A stretch of 60,000 nt of DNA from positions 18,170,501-18,230,500 of the forward strand of contig NC_088311.1 of NCBI RefSeq assembly GCF_910592395.1. The letters are read 5' to 3'. Position 1 is the first letter of the stretch; each line of letters opens with the position of its first letter. Source of the stretch: Lineus longissimus (lineage: Eukaryota; Nemertea; Pilidiophora; Heteronemertea; Lineidae). A model generated the notes under the pieces. The model made no database searches and was not told the origin of the DNA. It saw nothing but the letters and a program-made list of their open reading frames with translations. Positions 50,348-60,000 of this stretch are shown piece after piece. Position numbers and translations under genes: made by a program.

Positions 50348-51436
50348 CGTTTGCAGGGTAGTTGATAAAGCTTGGAATCAGTGAAACCTTGGAACCAGTG
50401 ATAAACCTTGGAATCAGTCCTAAAAATGCATAAAAACATGAAATAATGCCATTGGAACCTAAGGTGGTTACGAATCAATATTTGGAGATTATTTTTACAT
50501 GATCAGATTTGAATTTGACGGTAGTTTAGAAATCAGTCGCATATCCGATTCAACAATCTATATTTTAGAACAACCCAGTCATACCTCGCCTCAAGTGTAC
50601 ATTACTGATCTCCCAAATATGGGCATGCACGTCACGACACGCCCACCACACACCCATAATATGGACCAATCAGCGCTTTGCTTACTACGCCACCACACGG
50701 GCCCTATTTTAGCTACGGAGCAGTGTGATCATACAGGGTGATACAGAGAAGATTGACTACATCATGTTGTACCGGCTGGCACTTATCCGTACGTCATCTT
50801 AAACATGACAAGAAACGTAGATGAAGGTTTATTACCGAAGGTTTTAGCCGGGATTGGAGATGAAAAATGTGAACAAATTCCTTCGCTGTGAGCGATTTCG
50901 TACATCTTCATGTACACATCGAGGGATGTAGATATCTTTTCGTGATGTCACCAGTTCTAAGCAGACACATGTTTTAGTGATTCCCGTGTGCATGTTTGTC
51001 CTATCTACCAAGCTTAATCAGAGCATTATATGTAAAAAATGAGTCTTCTAATAAAAACGTTTTATTTTAGTATATGGAATGCAAAACAATCACAAAACCT
51101 TTCTTTTGCTTTCATTGAAAAGAAATCAGATATTTGCAATTGCGCTCGTCATGAATATAAGTTTATTTTTTAACGACAACAACGCATTTCAAATGCATTC
51201 CATGATGACGTCATCCTCCACAAAAATGTGGTTTCTGGAACTACTGGCAAATTGCTATCAATAAAGTCAGCTGGGACGAGAGTGGCAGTTGGAAGGGTAT
51301 AAATCGCGGAAGGAACGCACCCGATTTCATGCGGTACTTGCACAGTGATTCCACGGTTTAGTACTGACTATTCCAAGGTTTATCACTGGTTCCAAGGTTT
51401 CACTGAGTCCAAGCTTTATCAACTACCCGTTTGCAG
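50348..51436. mobile_element. Nested DNA transposon with 57 bp TIRs and 9 bp target duplication
   Basis: The element proper spans 50357-51427 (1071 bp). The inverted ends begin GGTAGTTGATAAAGCTTGG and match over about 57 bp with a single mismatch. Both sides carry the 9 bp direct repeat cgtttgcag (50348-50356 and 51428-51436). A 9 bp duplication points to the Mutator (MULE) group, without proof. The interior has no transposase frame, so it is non-autonomous. It split the end of the RNase H frame from the recombinase of the host element. Confidence 0.92.
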
Positions 51437-51722
51437 AACGCATGTATCTGTGAACGAGAAAGCATGTCAGCTAATACATTCTTTTTCCCAGGAATATGCT
51501 TTGCTCTCACAACGATATTATGCACGAGGCAGGCTTTTACCAGGGACCGTACCAGGGACATTATCTGCGGTTCTTTAGATGTTTGTTTGTTTATGACGGA
51601 CACTATATTGCTTGGTTATCAGTGAAGAATACTATGTTCTGGTTGGCCCAATTTTTGCCCCATATCAAAACGGCTAACACGATAGGGAACAGCTCCAATG
51701 TTGCGATGTTAAACTGTCTCCA
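51400..51722 (-). pseudogene. RNase H domain remnant of the DIRS-type element
   Basis: The minus strand reads LELFPIVLAVLIWGKNW, VFFTDNQAI, then after a stop INKQTSKEPQIMSLVR, HIPGKKNVLADMLSR. This matches the RNase H region of DIRS-type polyproteins (TDN and HIPG-x-x-N-x-x-AD motifs). A stop after DNQAI and the transposon at 50357-51427 break it. No RT motifs remain upstream. Confidence 0.85.
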
Positions 51723-51749
51723 TGCCGCGGGCCAGATCCCGTAAAACCA

Positions 51750-52480
51750 ATGAGTTTTATATATATATATGTTTATTTCGTACTATTGTACAGAGTATTT
51801 AAATTGACATGAGTTTACAGAATTTACAGAAAAGAAAAAGAAACACCGTGATTACAAATTAACTCGTACATACAAATTCTAACATCGTCCTTATCTCGTC
51901 CTGTGTTAGTATTTCGTTGCCGTTTTCTAGGCTTTCTAACAACTCACGGGCTTGAGCCACCACACGTACATCCACATCTTTAAACTCAGCCTCACCTATG
52001 TTATGGTATCCAACATTAATCGTAAACTTATTGATACGATATTTAAGACAGACTTTAGTAGTGTTCCTACCTAGGCTTGTTGTACCCTCATACAATATTA
52101 GATTCATACATAACATCATGTAATCGTTCCCTGATCTAGTAAGGTTTTCTATGAATCTCAGTAATCATCTTTCCAATTGAAGCTCAATGGGACTGTCTCC
52201 AATGATTAAAGGAATTAGTTTGTTGTGTGTTCTCATTGGTAACTTCATTATTCGCCTGACGCACTTCCGCCATGAAGTGAAAAAATTATCCATGTGTCGA
52301 CTTCCAATGTCCCACAATTGAAACCCATACATACTCATGCAAAAAGATTTGAACAAAAAATACCGGCTCTCGGCTGAAGCATGCCCAAAACGAGCCAAAA
52401 CCATGTTGGTACGCTTATACAAGTTGTTTATTCCTGCATCGATTCTCAGCTGGTCGGTATTGGGCCCTAGGGGAAACCCA
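51750..52480 (-). mobile_element. Nested 3' fragment of another LINE
   Basis: The minus strand reads YFLFKSFCMSMYGFQLWDIG, WRKCVRRIMKLPMRTHNKL, IPLIIGDSPIELQL, the C-terminal part of a non-LTR reverse transcriptase, and downstream a frame with TQDEIRTMLEFV. The 3' end reaches an (AT)n stretch at about 51758-51772. It is a different family from the LINE at 1.1 kb and lies within the DIRS-type element. Confidence 0.75.
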
Positions 52481-52570
52481 GATGCGTCTCAACCTGTTTT
52501 GCATTTTATATAGAGCGCCAAATCCGATGCTGCCAGAGGAATCCGTGAAGAGCTGTACATGTAGTTGATT

Positions 52571-52749
52571 AGTTGTAGAGTTGCTTTCGCTTCAGAATCT
52601 TTAGGCGAGTGGGGAGACAATCGCGTGATGTCTCCCTAAGACAAAGAACTAATTTGCATACATCGAAGAGTGATGAGACTATAAACGATGTCCTCAGATA
52701 TTGAGGTTAGCAGTTCAGCGCAGGTCAGGATGACTCCCTCATAATATGG
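52571..52749 (-). repeat. Split direct repeat A1
   Basis: The 5' end repeat of the DIRS-type element; matches A2 with a 30 bp internal deletion. After 52752 the sequence continues as in 4821 onward (ataaaaattggtctgtagag). Confidence 0.85.
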
Positions 52750-52752
52750 ATA

Positions 52753-53340
52753 TCTAGACGCGCCAAGAAGATAAAAATTGGTCTGTAGAGTATTTCTACG
52801 TGAATACGCACAATAGCACTGCTAAAATTCAGAATCAATGCATAAATTACACATCTGTAAAGTCGCAAATTCTTTTTCGAATTTCAGTTTCAACCGGGGG
52901 GGGGGGGGGGTGTGCGAGCGTGGAATGTTGTGAAATTGCCGAAATTGGGCCAGGAGGGTGAAAATCGTCCTAAATTTGGATTACCCAGGTACCTGCGTTT
53001 GTACCCTTTCAAACTCCTATTACTCATGCCCGGGCAGAACCGTGCATTTATCATCAGATGAAAATAATCGTGATCAAAATGGGTATAATCTGTCATTTTT
53101 AGAACAACCGACGCTTTGCGTGATGTCATTTAACTACTGTTATCAAAGGTCACTGCCTTTGGCCGTGAAAGAGGCGACAATTTGAACGGTATGTCTCAAA
53201 CCGTCTATTAGACCAAGACTTCATTGAAGCATACGTGTATATTTATTATTTATTTCATTTTGTTTCTGCGCCCTTGATCCGTGCAAGTCAATTCTTAAAC
53301 TCTTGTCGAAACTGAGACACACGAGTTGTGCGAGGAACAA
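52753..53340 (+). promoter_or_regulatory. Upstream region of gene C
   Basis: Homologous to 4821-5473. It contains the poly-G run at about 52897-52910. The bases just before 53341 (gttgtgcgaggaacaa) are the same as before gene A exon 1, so the proximal promoter or 5'UTR is conserved. Confidence 0.6.
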
Positions 53341-53401
53341 ATGAGACAGTTTCTCCATTTGATTACTTTCTGGAGTGTTCTTTTTTCTGATATCTTAGCA
53401 G
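53341..53401 (+). CDS. Gene C exon 1: signal peptide
   Basis: M-R-Q-F-L-H-L-I-T-F-W-S-V-L-F-S-D-I-L-A, then G|GTAGGT in phase 1. Two changes from gene A. Confidence 0.82.
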
Positions 53402-56400
53402 GTAGGTAAACTTGAAACATTTGTCGTTCGATTCCGTGCTTACTCGATTTTGTTTCAGGCGAGCAGCAGTTCTTGCGGAATACGTGATTCTTTGCCTTTA
53501 ATCACATCACCACATGTCCTCCGCGCTGTAGGGAGTTTTTGCAGAGCTAAGAGCCCGAAACGCCAACGCGAACGCCGATCTCTTTGTTCGAGCTCCTCAT
53601 CAGGATGCCGAACAAAAGGGTAGGCGATCGCATTGGCGTTTTGGGGAATTTGCGAAAACTCTCTAGTAAAAATCCTACCCGAATTTCGGCACTGTTTCAT
53701 CAGCCCTACGGATCGCGAAGTACGAACTATACTAAGCTACAAAAAGTCTGTCGTGTCGTCAAATATGTGCTAATCGATTTACGAAACATTCCAAACCATC
53801 TTCTATAATAGCGGGGTAATATGTGTCCTCTCAGGACATTTCATTCTTTTCAGTTTCGGAAATAGAGTGAAGATTTACAACTAATTTTGCTATCAACTCC
53901 CCGGTTTACCATTCCTTTCTATATGTAAGCCAAATGAAAAACAGCTAACTTTTCGTAGGAAGTTGGGGTGTGCCATATTGCCCCAGTGGTGGGTAAATCA
54001 TAATACATTTCATTATTTTCTGAGTTCTAATTACTATATACAACTGCAACTTACCCCTAAGATTACCATGTTCGAACGTATATTTTGAAAATTGACTCTA
54101 GGCCATATTACCCCAACCTTATAAGGCAAAATGGGGAACCCCTAATGTGTCCCCTCAAAAACACCAGGCACGGTCCGAGCAATTTTGAAAACTATACATG
54201 TACTTAGTATCTGTTAGCACATAATGTTCCTTCACACCAAAAAAGTACCGAGTCCCTTTATTTCTTGGCGGGAAGGTGAGCATTTTTTTTCAGGTATATA
54301 ATAGCAAGAAACGAAAACATTTGTAAATAGCAATACAAAAATGTTTTGATACAGTATTCACAGTCCGATGAAAATGGATAAGACGATAGAGTTAGTACAT
54401 GTACGTACATGTATCTTAATATATTGTTAAGAGTACTACTATATGGGCAAATTTAATATTGCATACATGTATTTACATAATGTGCATTATATGCGACGTG
54501 AAATCATCATTTACAAAAATCAAATCAATAATTTTCCGAGCTGGATATGTTTAATGTGATGTCGATAATCATTAGCCGTTAAGTTGAGTGAAGTTGACTT
54601 GAATTTGGAGAGTGTCAGTCTAGTGGTTTCTAGAAATTACATGACTGTATAGACAAGGACGTTTCTCTGATCTCTGGGCAGAATCGTCTCGTGACGAACG
54701 TGTACATGTACCTGAATGCAGAAATTGAATGATTTATTTATTGGTTCTTGATGTTATCCATAGCTTCACATGTTCACCGAGACGACCGCGTCCATCTTGA
54801 AGACAAAGAAGCAAAGTCGTTCCTCGTTGAACACTCCGGCAGCAGGTATCGGCGGCAACTACTCTGGATAGGAAATCTAGGGGGCACAGATTTAAACGAA
54901 GAGTGTCGAGAAAAATGCCGCTACAGTGAATTCTCGAAACATGGGATAAAGACAAAGAAAGAAGTTGTAAGTGATTGTAAGTTAGGAAGTTGTCGTACTA
55001 CAAAGTATTTGTCTCCATAAAATGAGACCATTGTGGGTAAAGGACAGCTTAAGTAATATACATGGTATAGCCTGCGGTTAGGCCTGGTACACTACCATAT
55101 CATTTGGAACAGTTTTATGCAAATGGTGTCACGGTACTGCATCTGAGTCACGTTGTTGCCTGGTGACGGTATATTCAACCACAGGGCATACAGCATATTT
55201 TTGCACCAAACTTTAATACTGCAGCAACCTGACCCGGCATCCTGAACCGCAGACCAACAATCAGCACTAACGATCGAGCTTATAATCAGTAACGTGTGCG
55301 CGAGGGGAAGAGGATACGACTGCTACGATGCTAGACGATGTTTTGAAACAATCTTTATTTTGTGTTGTACATGTCGCAGGCTCTGCAACCATTAGTTCTA
55401 TGCCTGCTAGTAATTGCATATGGACACTTTTATTCACAGAAAAGGTTCTCCCCAGGTAAAAAAATACGCTCTTGTTCCTTCGCCCCGATACAAAGTACAG
55501 CTTTCATTACATTTTTAGAAGATTTTTCTTTATTCTAAATAAGCGGTTTTTCAGAGTGTATTTTTTCATTTGTAATTAATTAACAAAATAGAATTAATGA
55601 CGTCTGGTAAAGGCTCACGCCGTTCATAAAAAATTGAAATTTGTAATCGAATTTGAAACTGTGTACCAGGCTCAATCACTTGCTCTGCCTGTTGGGTAGT
55701 TAACATTTCCTATTTGACGGCTGGGTGATGTACATTCGTACATGCATATATTGCGAAAAATGCAAATGCCTTGAATTATCCTTTATACCACGCTCAGAAG
55801 CCTAGCTATTTACAAATGTAGTTGTTGTCATCATGTTGTGTTGGGGGAACTGCTCAAATGGACTAACACTAGTTTCCTTCTTGACTCTCCTTTATTTCTT
55901 CATTTTCCCTTGGCTCTCGTACTAGGCTCTACGGTGGTTTCTCCTTGAGGGAAAGAAACCCTTTAGCTTTATACAATTGTTATCTTTATACATTGTAACC
56001 AAGACGATACTGATATGTCATCATCCTGCCAGTGACGTTGCAACCTTTGATACGGCTTGTGTTTGGCTCTTTTTACCTAATATGGCATCATTTTGATTGA
56101 ACCCCAAGTTCATTAAACAATTCCAAATCCCAAAAGTATACAACGTGTTGGGAAAGTCTGACCAATGGTTTACTTTACTCTGGTCACCACAACATCTCGG
56201 CCACTTTACCCCTACTTGTTTACTTGTAATTTTGAACATGAAGGAATCAATCTATATCATTCAATTTGTGTCTTAAACAAAACCGCTGTGTGAGGCTTAA
56301 CACTGGACACCTAGATGTCACTAGTTTACCCTAGTGTCGTCATATAATCTTGTTGCCAACATTCTCGCATAGTTATGCGGTGTCATTTACTTGCTTTCCC

Positions 56401-59400
56401 TGTGGTGTGATTAACATTATGTATGTACAGTCGTCCCCAAAAGTTTACATTATACATTTAATAAAATAATGGTGTGTGTCATACCGATTTTTTTTTCTTT
56501 AATGCAAAACTTGGCACTCATTGAAAAATATCATGCGAATATCACGATATCAAAATACATGTACAATTGTAACATGAAAATCGGTCTTTTTACATCCTGG
56601 TGTTATCAATATATAAATATACGAGAATCATACTCTGGTCAATTCGTTGACTTTCTGTAAAAAATATTTGGAAAAAATATGTTTGTTATAATAATATCGA
56701 AATTATTTAAATCGAAAAAGTGCCAAATTTTAGGGAAAACGTGGAAGTTATCCGGACATTTAAATATCCCATTTCGTCCAAAATCAATGAAACTGGTCAT
56801 TAATGATTTTGCCATTATAAAGGGCATCAAAAGAAACAAAACATTTAATGAAATCTCATATGTTTGAGATTTTGCGATATCAACCAAGCGAAAACATATG
56901 TTTTTCGAACTTTCCTCACAAAAAGTCAGAGAATGGACCAGAGTTTGATTCTGTTCCATTTCAATTTTAATAACTGCAGGATTCGAAAAGATAGTCTTTT
57001 ACATTTTTACGTGCAATGCCATATTTTGCATATAGCCAAGGAAAAAAAGATATGGCATGAATTATTTATTGTAGACCTATTCGAAAGTTTTAAGTGTATG
57101 TAAACTTTTGGGCACGACTGTACAGCTGAGTGATGGGCGATGAGTACGACAGCCTCTATTTTCAGTAATCTACCTGTGACCTACTGAACTGACCCTGATC
57201 AATGATGCAGATTCCAAACACAAATCACCGTGTGGCTATATGGCCGAGTTTTGGCTTGCTGTTGGAGCGATTTTTTGTACGATTTCTTTTGTACGATTTA
57301 TCATTTCAGCTGGACTTCATGAAAGAATACAATTGCAAACATAAAGGATTATTACCATGTCCTTATGGTCAAGCGTGTGTGGCGACAAATGGAGACACAT
57401 CCATAAATACCAAGCTGCACGTAAACTGTTCTGGTAGGTCGCTCACCACTCTGCCTATACGTTCATAGCATAAAACCTCACCACTATGATCATGGCATAA
57501 AACCTGCTCTTTCGAGAAGACACAATTTGCATTAGTTTAAACAACTTTACTCCATAACCGAATTTAAATCTAAGCAATCTGATTTTATAGCTCCTTTAAA
57601 TTGTCGAACCTACAGTTTATACTGATATTTTACAGATTGAATCATCTTACCACAACCCGTTATTAAAATAATACACAGTGGTAACAACTTCAAGTGGATA
57701 CTTCATATTTTGTCAATATTGGATGACATGATTGAGTCATAGCGAATCAAAATGAAAAAACCTTTAATATAGGTTCTTAAAAATCTCAAAAATCATTTAT
57801 TGCAAGGTTTCATTTTACTGGAAAACCGCTACAGGGTGCATATTGGTGTTAGCCATTGAACCATTAAAGGTTTTCAAAAGCGCAAAAACCTTTATTTCTA
57901 AAAGTGTTCTCTGGCAAATAGACCTTCCCAATCACTAGCAATATGTCGGCACCCTTCGCACAGCCGAGCACTGCTCAACTGTTCTGTCTGAAGTCTTCTT
58001 ACCTCGCATTTTCAGCTTCAATCCCTTGTTTCTAGCGTGAGATGAGTCTGTCGCACGATTTCAACAGAAAGGGGCCTCTCAGTCTCAACTCTTTTTTCTT
58101 GGGTGATTTACGTTTTTCACACGATTTCTATCGACACGCCATTTTACTGCTAAAACATCTGAGATTCCTTATACGACCTATAGAAATCTATTTTCTGGAT
58201 ATGGTGTCCTCTCGGTTTCTCAATAACCCGATTTTAGTCAGTGTATCACCTAATTATGTTCCATGCTACGTCAAAAGGCCCTATTTGAAGCTAATAAGAC
58301 CGGGCAAATTTAACTGATCGAACTCAGAAATAGTTTCGTGTCAGGGTGTCTTGCGTCTGGGCTGCATCTCACACTCATGCCACAGAAGATAAATAGGGTG
58401 GTCCAAAAAAGTGTGCAATTTTAATTTGCCATAATGTCTACCAATAAATATTGTATTTCTGCCATGGGTTTGATCGACAGCTGACCTGGGCGTCTTCAAG
58501 AAGGCATTGAAAACCTATCTTTTTAAATTAGGCTATTTTTAAATCCGTTTTTAATCATGTGGTCCTAAATTGTTTTATTGTTTTATTGCTGTATTTTAGT
58601 ACTTTGAGCACATTGTTTCTTAGATTGTAAGGTGCCTTTGAGCAATTTGTTGATAAAGGCACCTAAAAATATGTTTTAATAATAATAATAATAATAAGAT
58701 AGTGTTAGTAGACAATCATATTAACAGTGAAAAGCATTCTCGTCAACTCCAATTACATGTACTTCATTTTTTATGATTATTTAAATGTTCGATTTTCAGA
58801 ATCTTCATTTTCCCACACTTTTTGAGGTTCTCATATTCAGTGTCGATGCACATCACGGTTTGAATGGGCATGTAAATAAGACAAAAACAATGAGGTTTTT
58901 ATGGTATCAGCAAAGTCTCATGGGCATGTGCAAGCACCCCTGAGTGATAACATAAATATTAAGTGTGCAATTGGATAGAGAAATAGCTCTGGTTCATTAT
59001 TGCATCGCCGGAACATGCGAGAAAAGTTAGAGGAAATGGACATTCTAAAAATCAAACACGTTACGAAGAAACATGTCTTTTAAACATGTGAGGAAAAAAG
59101 GTGGACTTAAAAATGCTTCATCGTCATAATGTATAACATCAGTGCCTCCCCCGGCAGAAAAATCTTAGCAGACTGACAATATTTGTAGAAAAATTACGGA
59201 AATTATAATTACACACTTTTTTTGGACAACCCTACAAGATCAGAAATCGGAACAAGTGACCATGGAGTAATAGGCGTATACATTTTGTAGTAGTTGATGG
59301 TATTTGAAATCAAAGCAGGCCCTTAGCCGGACTTCTTTTTTCCATTCTGAAATGGTGTCATGTTAAACTCTGTTTTCAGATATAGTTTGCACGAAACAGC

Positions 59401-59562
59401 TTCCTCTCGAAAACGGTGAGGTTTCTGTATCGAAAGTGACCATCGATGGTACGGCGAAGTAGTCGTGCAAAAAAGGTTATGCCCTAAAAGGAGCATCCAA
59501 TGCCACGTGCGAAATAAGCGGCGAAAAGGGGAAATGGTCAGCTGATAGACCCCAGTGTCAAG
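53341..59562 (+). CDS. Gene C: second Gla-type gene, partial (runs off the window)
   Basis: Exons: signal peptide, Gla, EGF-like and CCP1, each with the same boundaries and phases as gene A. The introns are homologous too, so A and C are tandem duplicates. CCP1 has an in-frame stop at 59460-59462, so the copy, as read here, would end after about 140 residues. No further exon was found before 60000. Confidence 0.75.
53402..54763 (+). other. Gene C intron 1
   Basis: Homologous to gene A intron 1 in 53402-53760 and in the last 350 bp. The middle (53800-54450) is different from gene A and has no recognised content. It lacks the repeat found at 5985-6130. Confidence 0.6.
54764..54966 (+). CDS. 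Gene C exon 2: Gla propeptide and Gla domain
   Basis: Propeptide HLEDKEAKSFLVEHSGSRYRR, then a spacer QLLWIGNLGG and the core DLNEECREKCRYSEF. Six residues longer than in gene A. The spacer fits the amphipathic omega-loop part of the vertebrate Gla domain better than the gene A sequence does. Phase 1 in and 0 out (GAA GTT|GTAAGT). Also only three residues between the cysteines. Confidence 0.76.
54967..57309 (+). other. Gene C intron 2
   Basis: Contains the intact Tc1/mariner-type MITE (56428-57120). The rest (55300-56400) has no named content. It lacks the tandem repeat found in gene A intron 2. Confidence 0.6.
56428..57120. mobile_element. Tc1/mariner-type MITE with TA target site
   Basis: The inverted ends cagtcgtccccaaaagttta and (reverse) cagtcgtgcccaaaagttta are flanked on both sides by TA, the target duplication of Tc1/mariner transposons. 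693 bp, no transposase. A damaged copy lies at the same position in gene A intron 2 (8890-9355). Confidence 0.9.
57310..57433 (+). CDS. Gene C exon 3: aromatic-stack plus EGF-like exon
   Basis: A 124 bp exon, phase 0 in and 1 out: LDFMKEYNCKHKGLLPCPY, GQACVATNGDTS, HVNCSG. Cysteines as in gene A. Confidence 0.7.
57434..59379 (+). other. Gene C intron 3
   Basis: Homologous along its length to gene A intron 3, apart from a LINE 3' fragment inserted at 58394-58697. Confidence 0.75.
58394..58697 (+). mobile_element. LINE 3' end fragment with AAT tail
   Basis: Encodes the C-terminal RT scrap FKKALKTYLFKLG, then a 3' UTR ending in (aat)n at about 58677-58697. The gene A counterpart (cagaagataa...gatagtgttta at 10622-10650) lacks it and shows the target site. 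Confidence 0.8.
59380..59562 (+). pseudogene. Gene C CCP1 exon with in-frame stop
   Basis: A 183 bp exon like gene A CCP1, but TAC (Tyr before the second Cys) is TAG at 59460-59462. Splice sites are normal (tttttcag-type acceptor, GTAGGT donor), so skipping could bypass it. Confidence 0.85.
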
Positions 59563-60000
59563 GTAGGTAAAGCTGCCAATAAAATAGAGATGTTCCGATT
59601 TGGATCGCAGAACGAGAATGAGAACAAGGTGATGTTTTCTCTAGTAGACGACATCAAATTGTTTCTAGACATAGGCCGGCCTACCCGACATTAAAGGAAC
59701 GCTCTTTCATTGTATGTCGGTCAAGAGGCAACGCGATATCCGTCGTCAAATGCAGCATCGTTCTCGTTCTCATTCTCGGGTCAAAATCTGAACCTCTCTA
59801 TTTAAACCAAAGGCAAACGTGAAACGAAATCTACATCTTGTCTCCTTCATAAAGGTTATCAGCTCCACATTCACACATAGATTATGATTTTGAGCCATTT
59901 AAGAAAATCAGCACACCGTTTATGACCTGGACATGCAAAATAAACGGCTTGTTTAAGCAAGTGTCTTGCATGGCCACGTATTCAACAAAACAGTAAAGAC
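59563..60000 (+). other. Gene C intron, right window edge
   Basis: The first 100 bp match gene A 11512-11620. After about 59665 the sequence diverges and nothing is recognised. Confidence 0.5.

Larger units (their letters stand above)
48037..52752 (-). mobile_element. DIRS/Ngaro-type tyrosine-recombinase retrotransposon, degraded
   Basis: The minus-strand order is repeat A1 (52749-52571), body, repeat B1 (48870-48605), repeat A2 (48603-48392), repeat B2 (48302-48037). This is the split direct repeat layout A1-ORFs-B1-A2-B2 known from PAT/Ngaro-like elements. The body carries an RNase H remnant and a tyrosine recombinase. The empty site is seen at 4800-4840 upstream of gene A. A LINE fragment (51750-52480) and a 1.07 kb DNA transposon (50357-51427) are nested in it. 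The reverse transcriptase core is missing. Confidence 0.85.

Noticed and set aside
56639-56959. 106-codon minus-strand frame
   Set aside because: It lies in the MITE and has no transposase motifs.
1-60000. tRNA, rRNA or other structured RNA genes
   Set aside because: No convincing tRNA or rRNA signature was seen by eye. A covariance-model scan would be needed to exclude them.

Overview
This is a eukaryotic (metazoan) nuclear window with no prokaryotic features. The genes are split into short exons with GT-AG borders, most introns are phase 1, and the DNA between them is full of transposon debris. Vitamin-K-type Gla, kringle, fucolectin (FTP), EGF-like and Sushi (CCP) modules, together with L2/CR1-type LINE, Penelope and DIRS/Ngaro-type elements, point to a marine invertebrate deuterostome such as a lancelet or hemichordate. 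The exact organism cannot be fixed from the sequence.

Layout. (1) 1-5.4 kb: duplicated upstream DNA of the gene family, carrying a nearly full-length LINE (1.1-4.5 kb) and a signal-peptide exon at 4578. (2) 5474-20880, gene A: signal peptide, Gla propeptide/Gla domain, EGF-like exon, 12 CCP exons, stalk, transmembrane (TM) segment, cytoplasmic tail. A truncated Penelope element lies in the last intron. (3) 20.9-22.7 kb: 3'UTR and the promoter side of the next gene. (4) 22760-45623, gene B: signal peptide, a Cys-rich exon, EGF-like, FTP first half, kringle, FTP second half, EGF-like, 18 CCP exons, stalk, TM, tail with NPLY. (5) 45.6-53.3 kb: 3'UTR, duplicated upstream DNA with a broken signal exon, and a DIRS/Ngaro-type element (48.04-52.75 kb) with nested insertions. 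(6) 53341 to the window end, gene C: a second Gla-type gene (signal, Gla, EGF-like, CCP1), cut by the window edge and carrying a stop in CCP1.

The three genes are tandem paralogues on the + strand. A and C share the Gla-type N-terminus. A and B share the CCP array, stalk, TM and tail. The CCP arrays grew by repeated duplication of a two-exon unit of about 630 bp, with recent duplications of 1891 bp in A and 1262 bp in B. All internal extracellular exons are phase 1-1 except the phase-0 junction after the Gla exon, which is the same phase pattern as in vertebrate vitamin-K-dependent clotting factors. The products look like single-pass cell-surface proteins with variable ligand-binding heads on a flexible CCP stalk. 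An immune or glycan-recognition role is inference.

Part of the cluster is decaying or allelically variable: a stop in one CCP of gene A, a stop in CCP1 of gene C, and many relic CCP exons. Paralogous copies act as empty sites for several transposon insertions, which gives precise borders.
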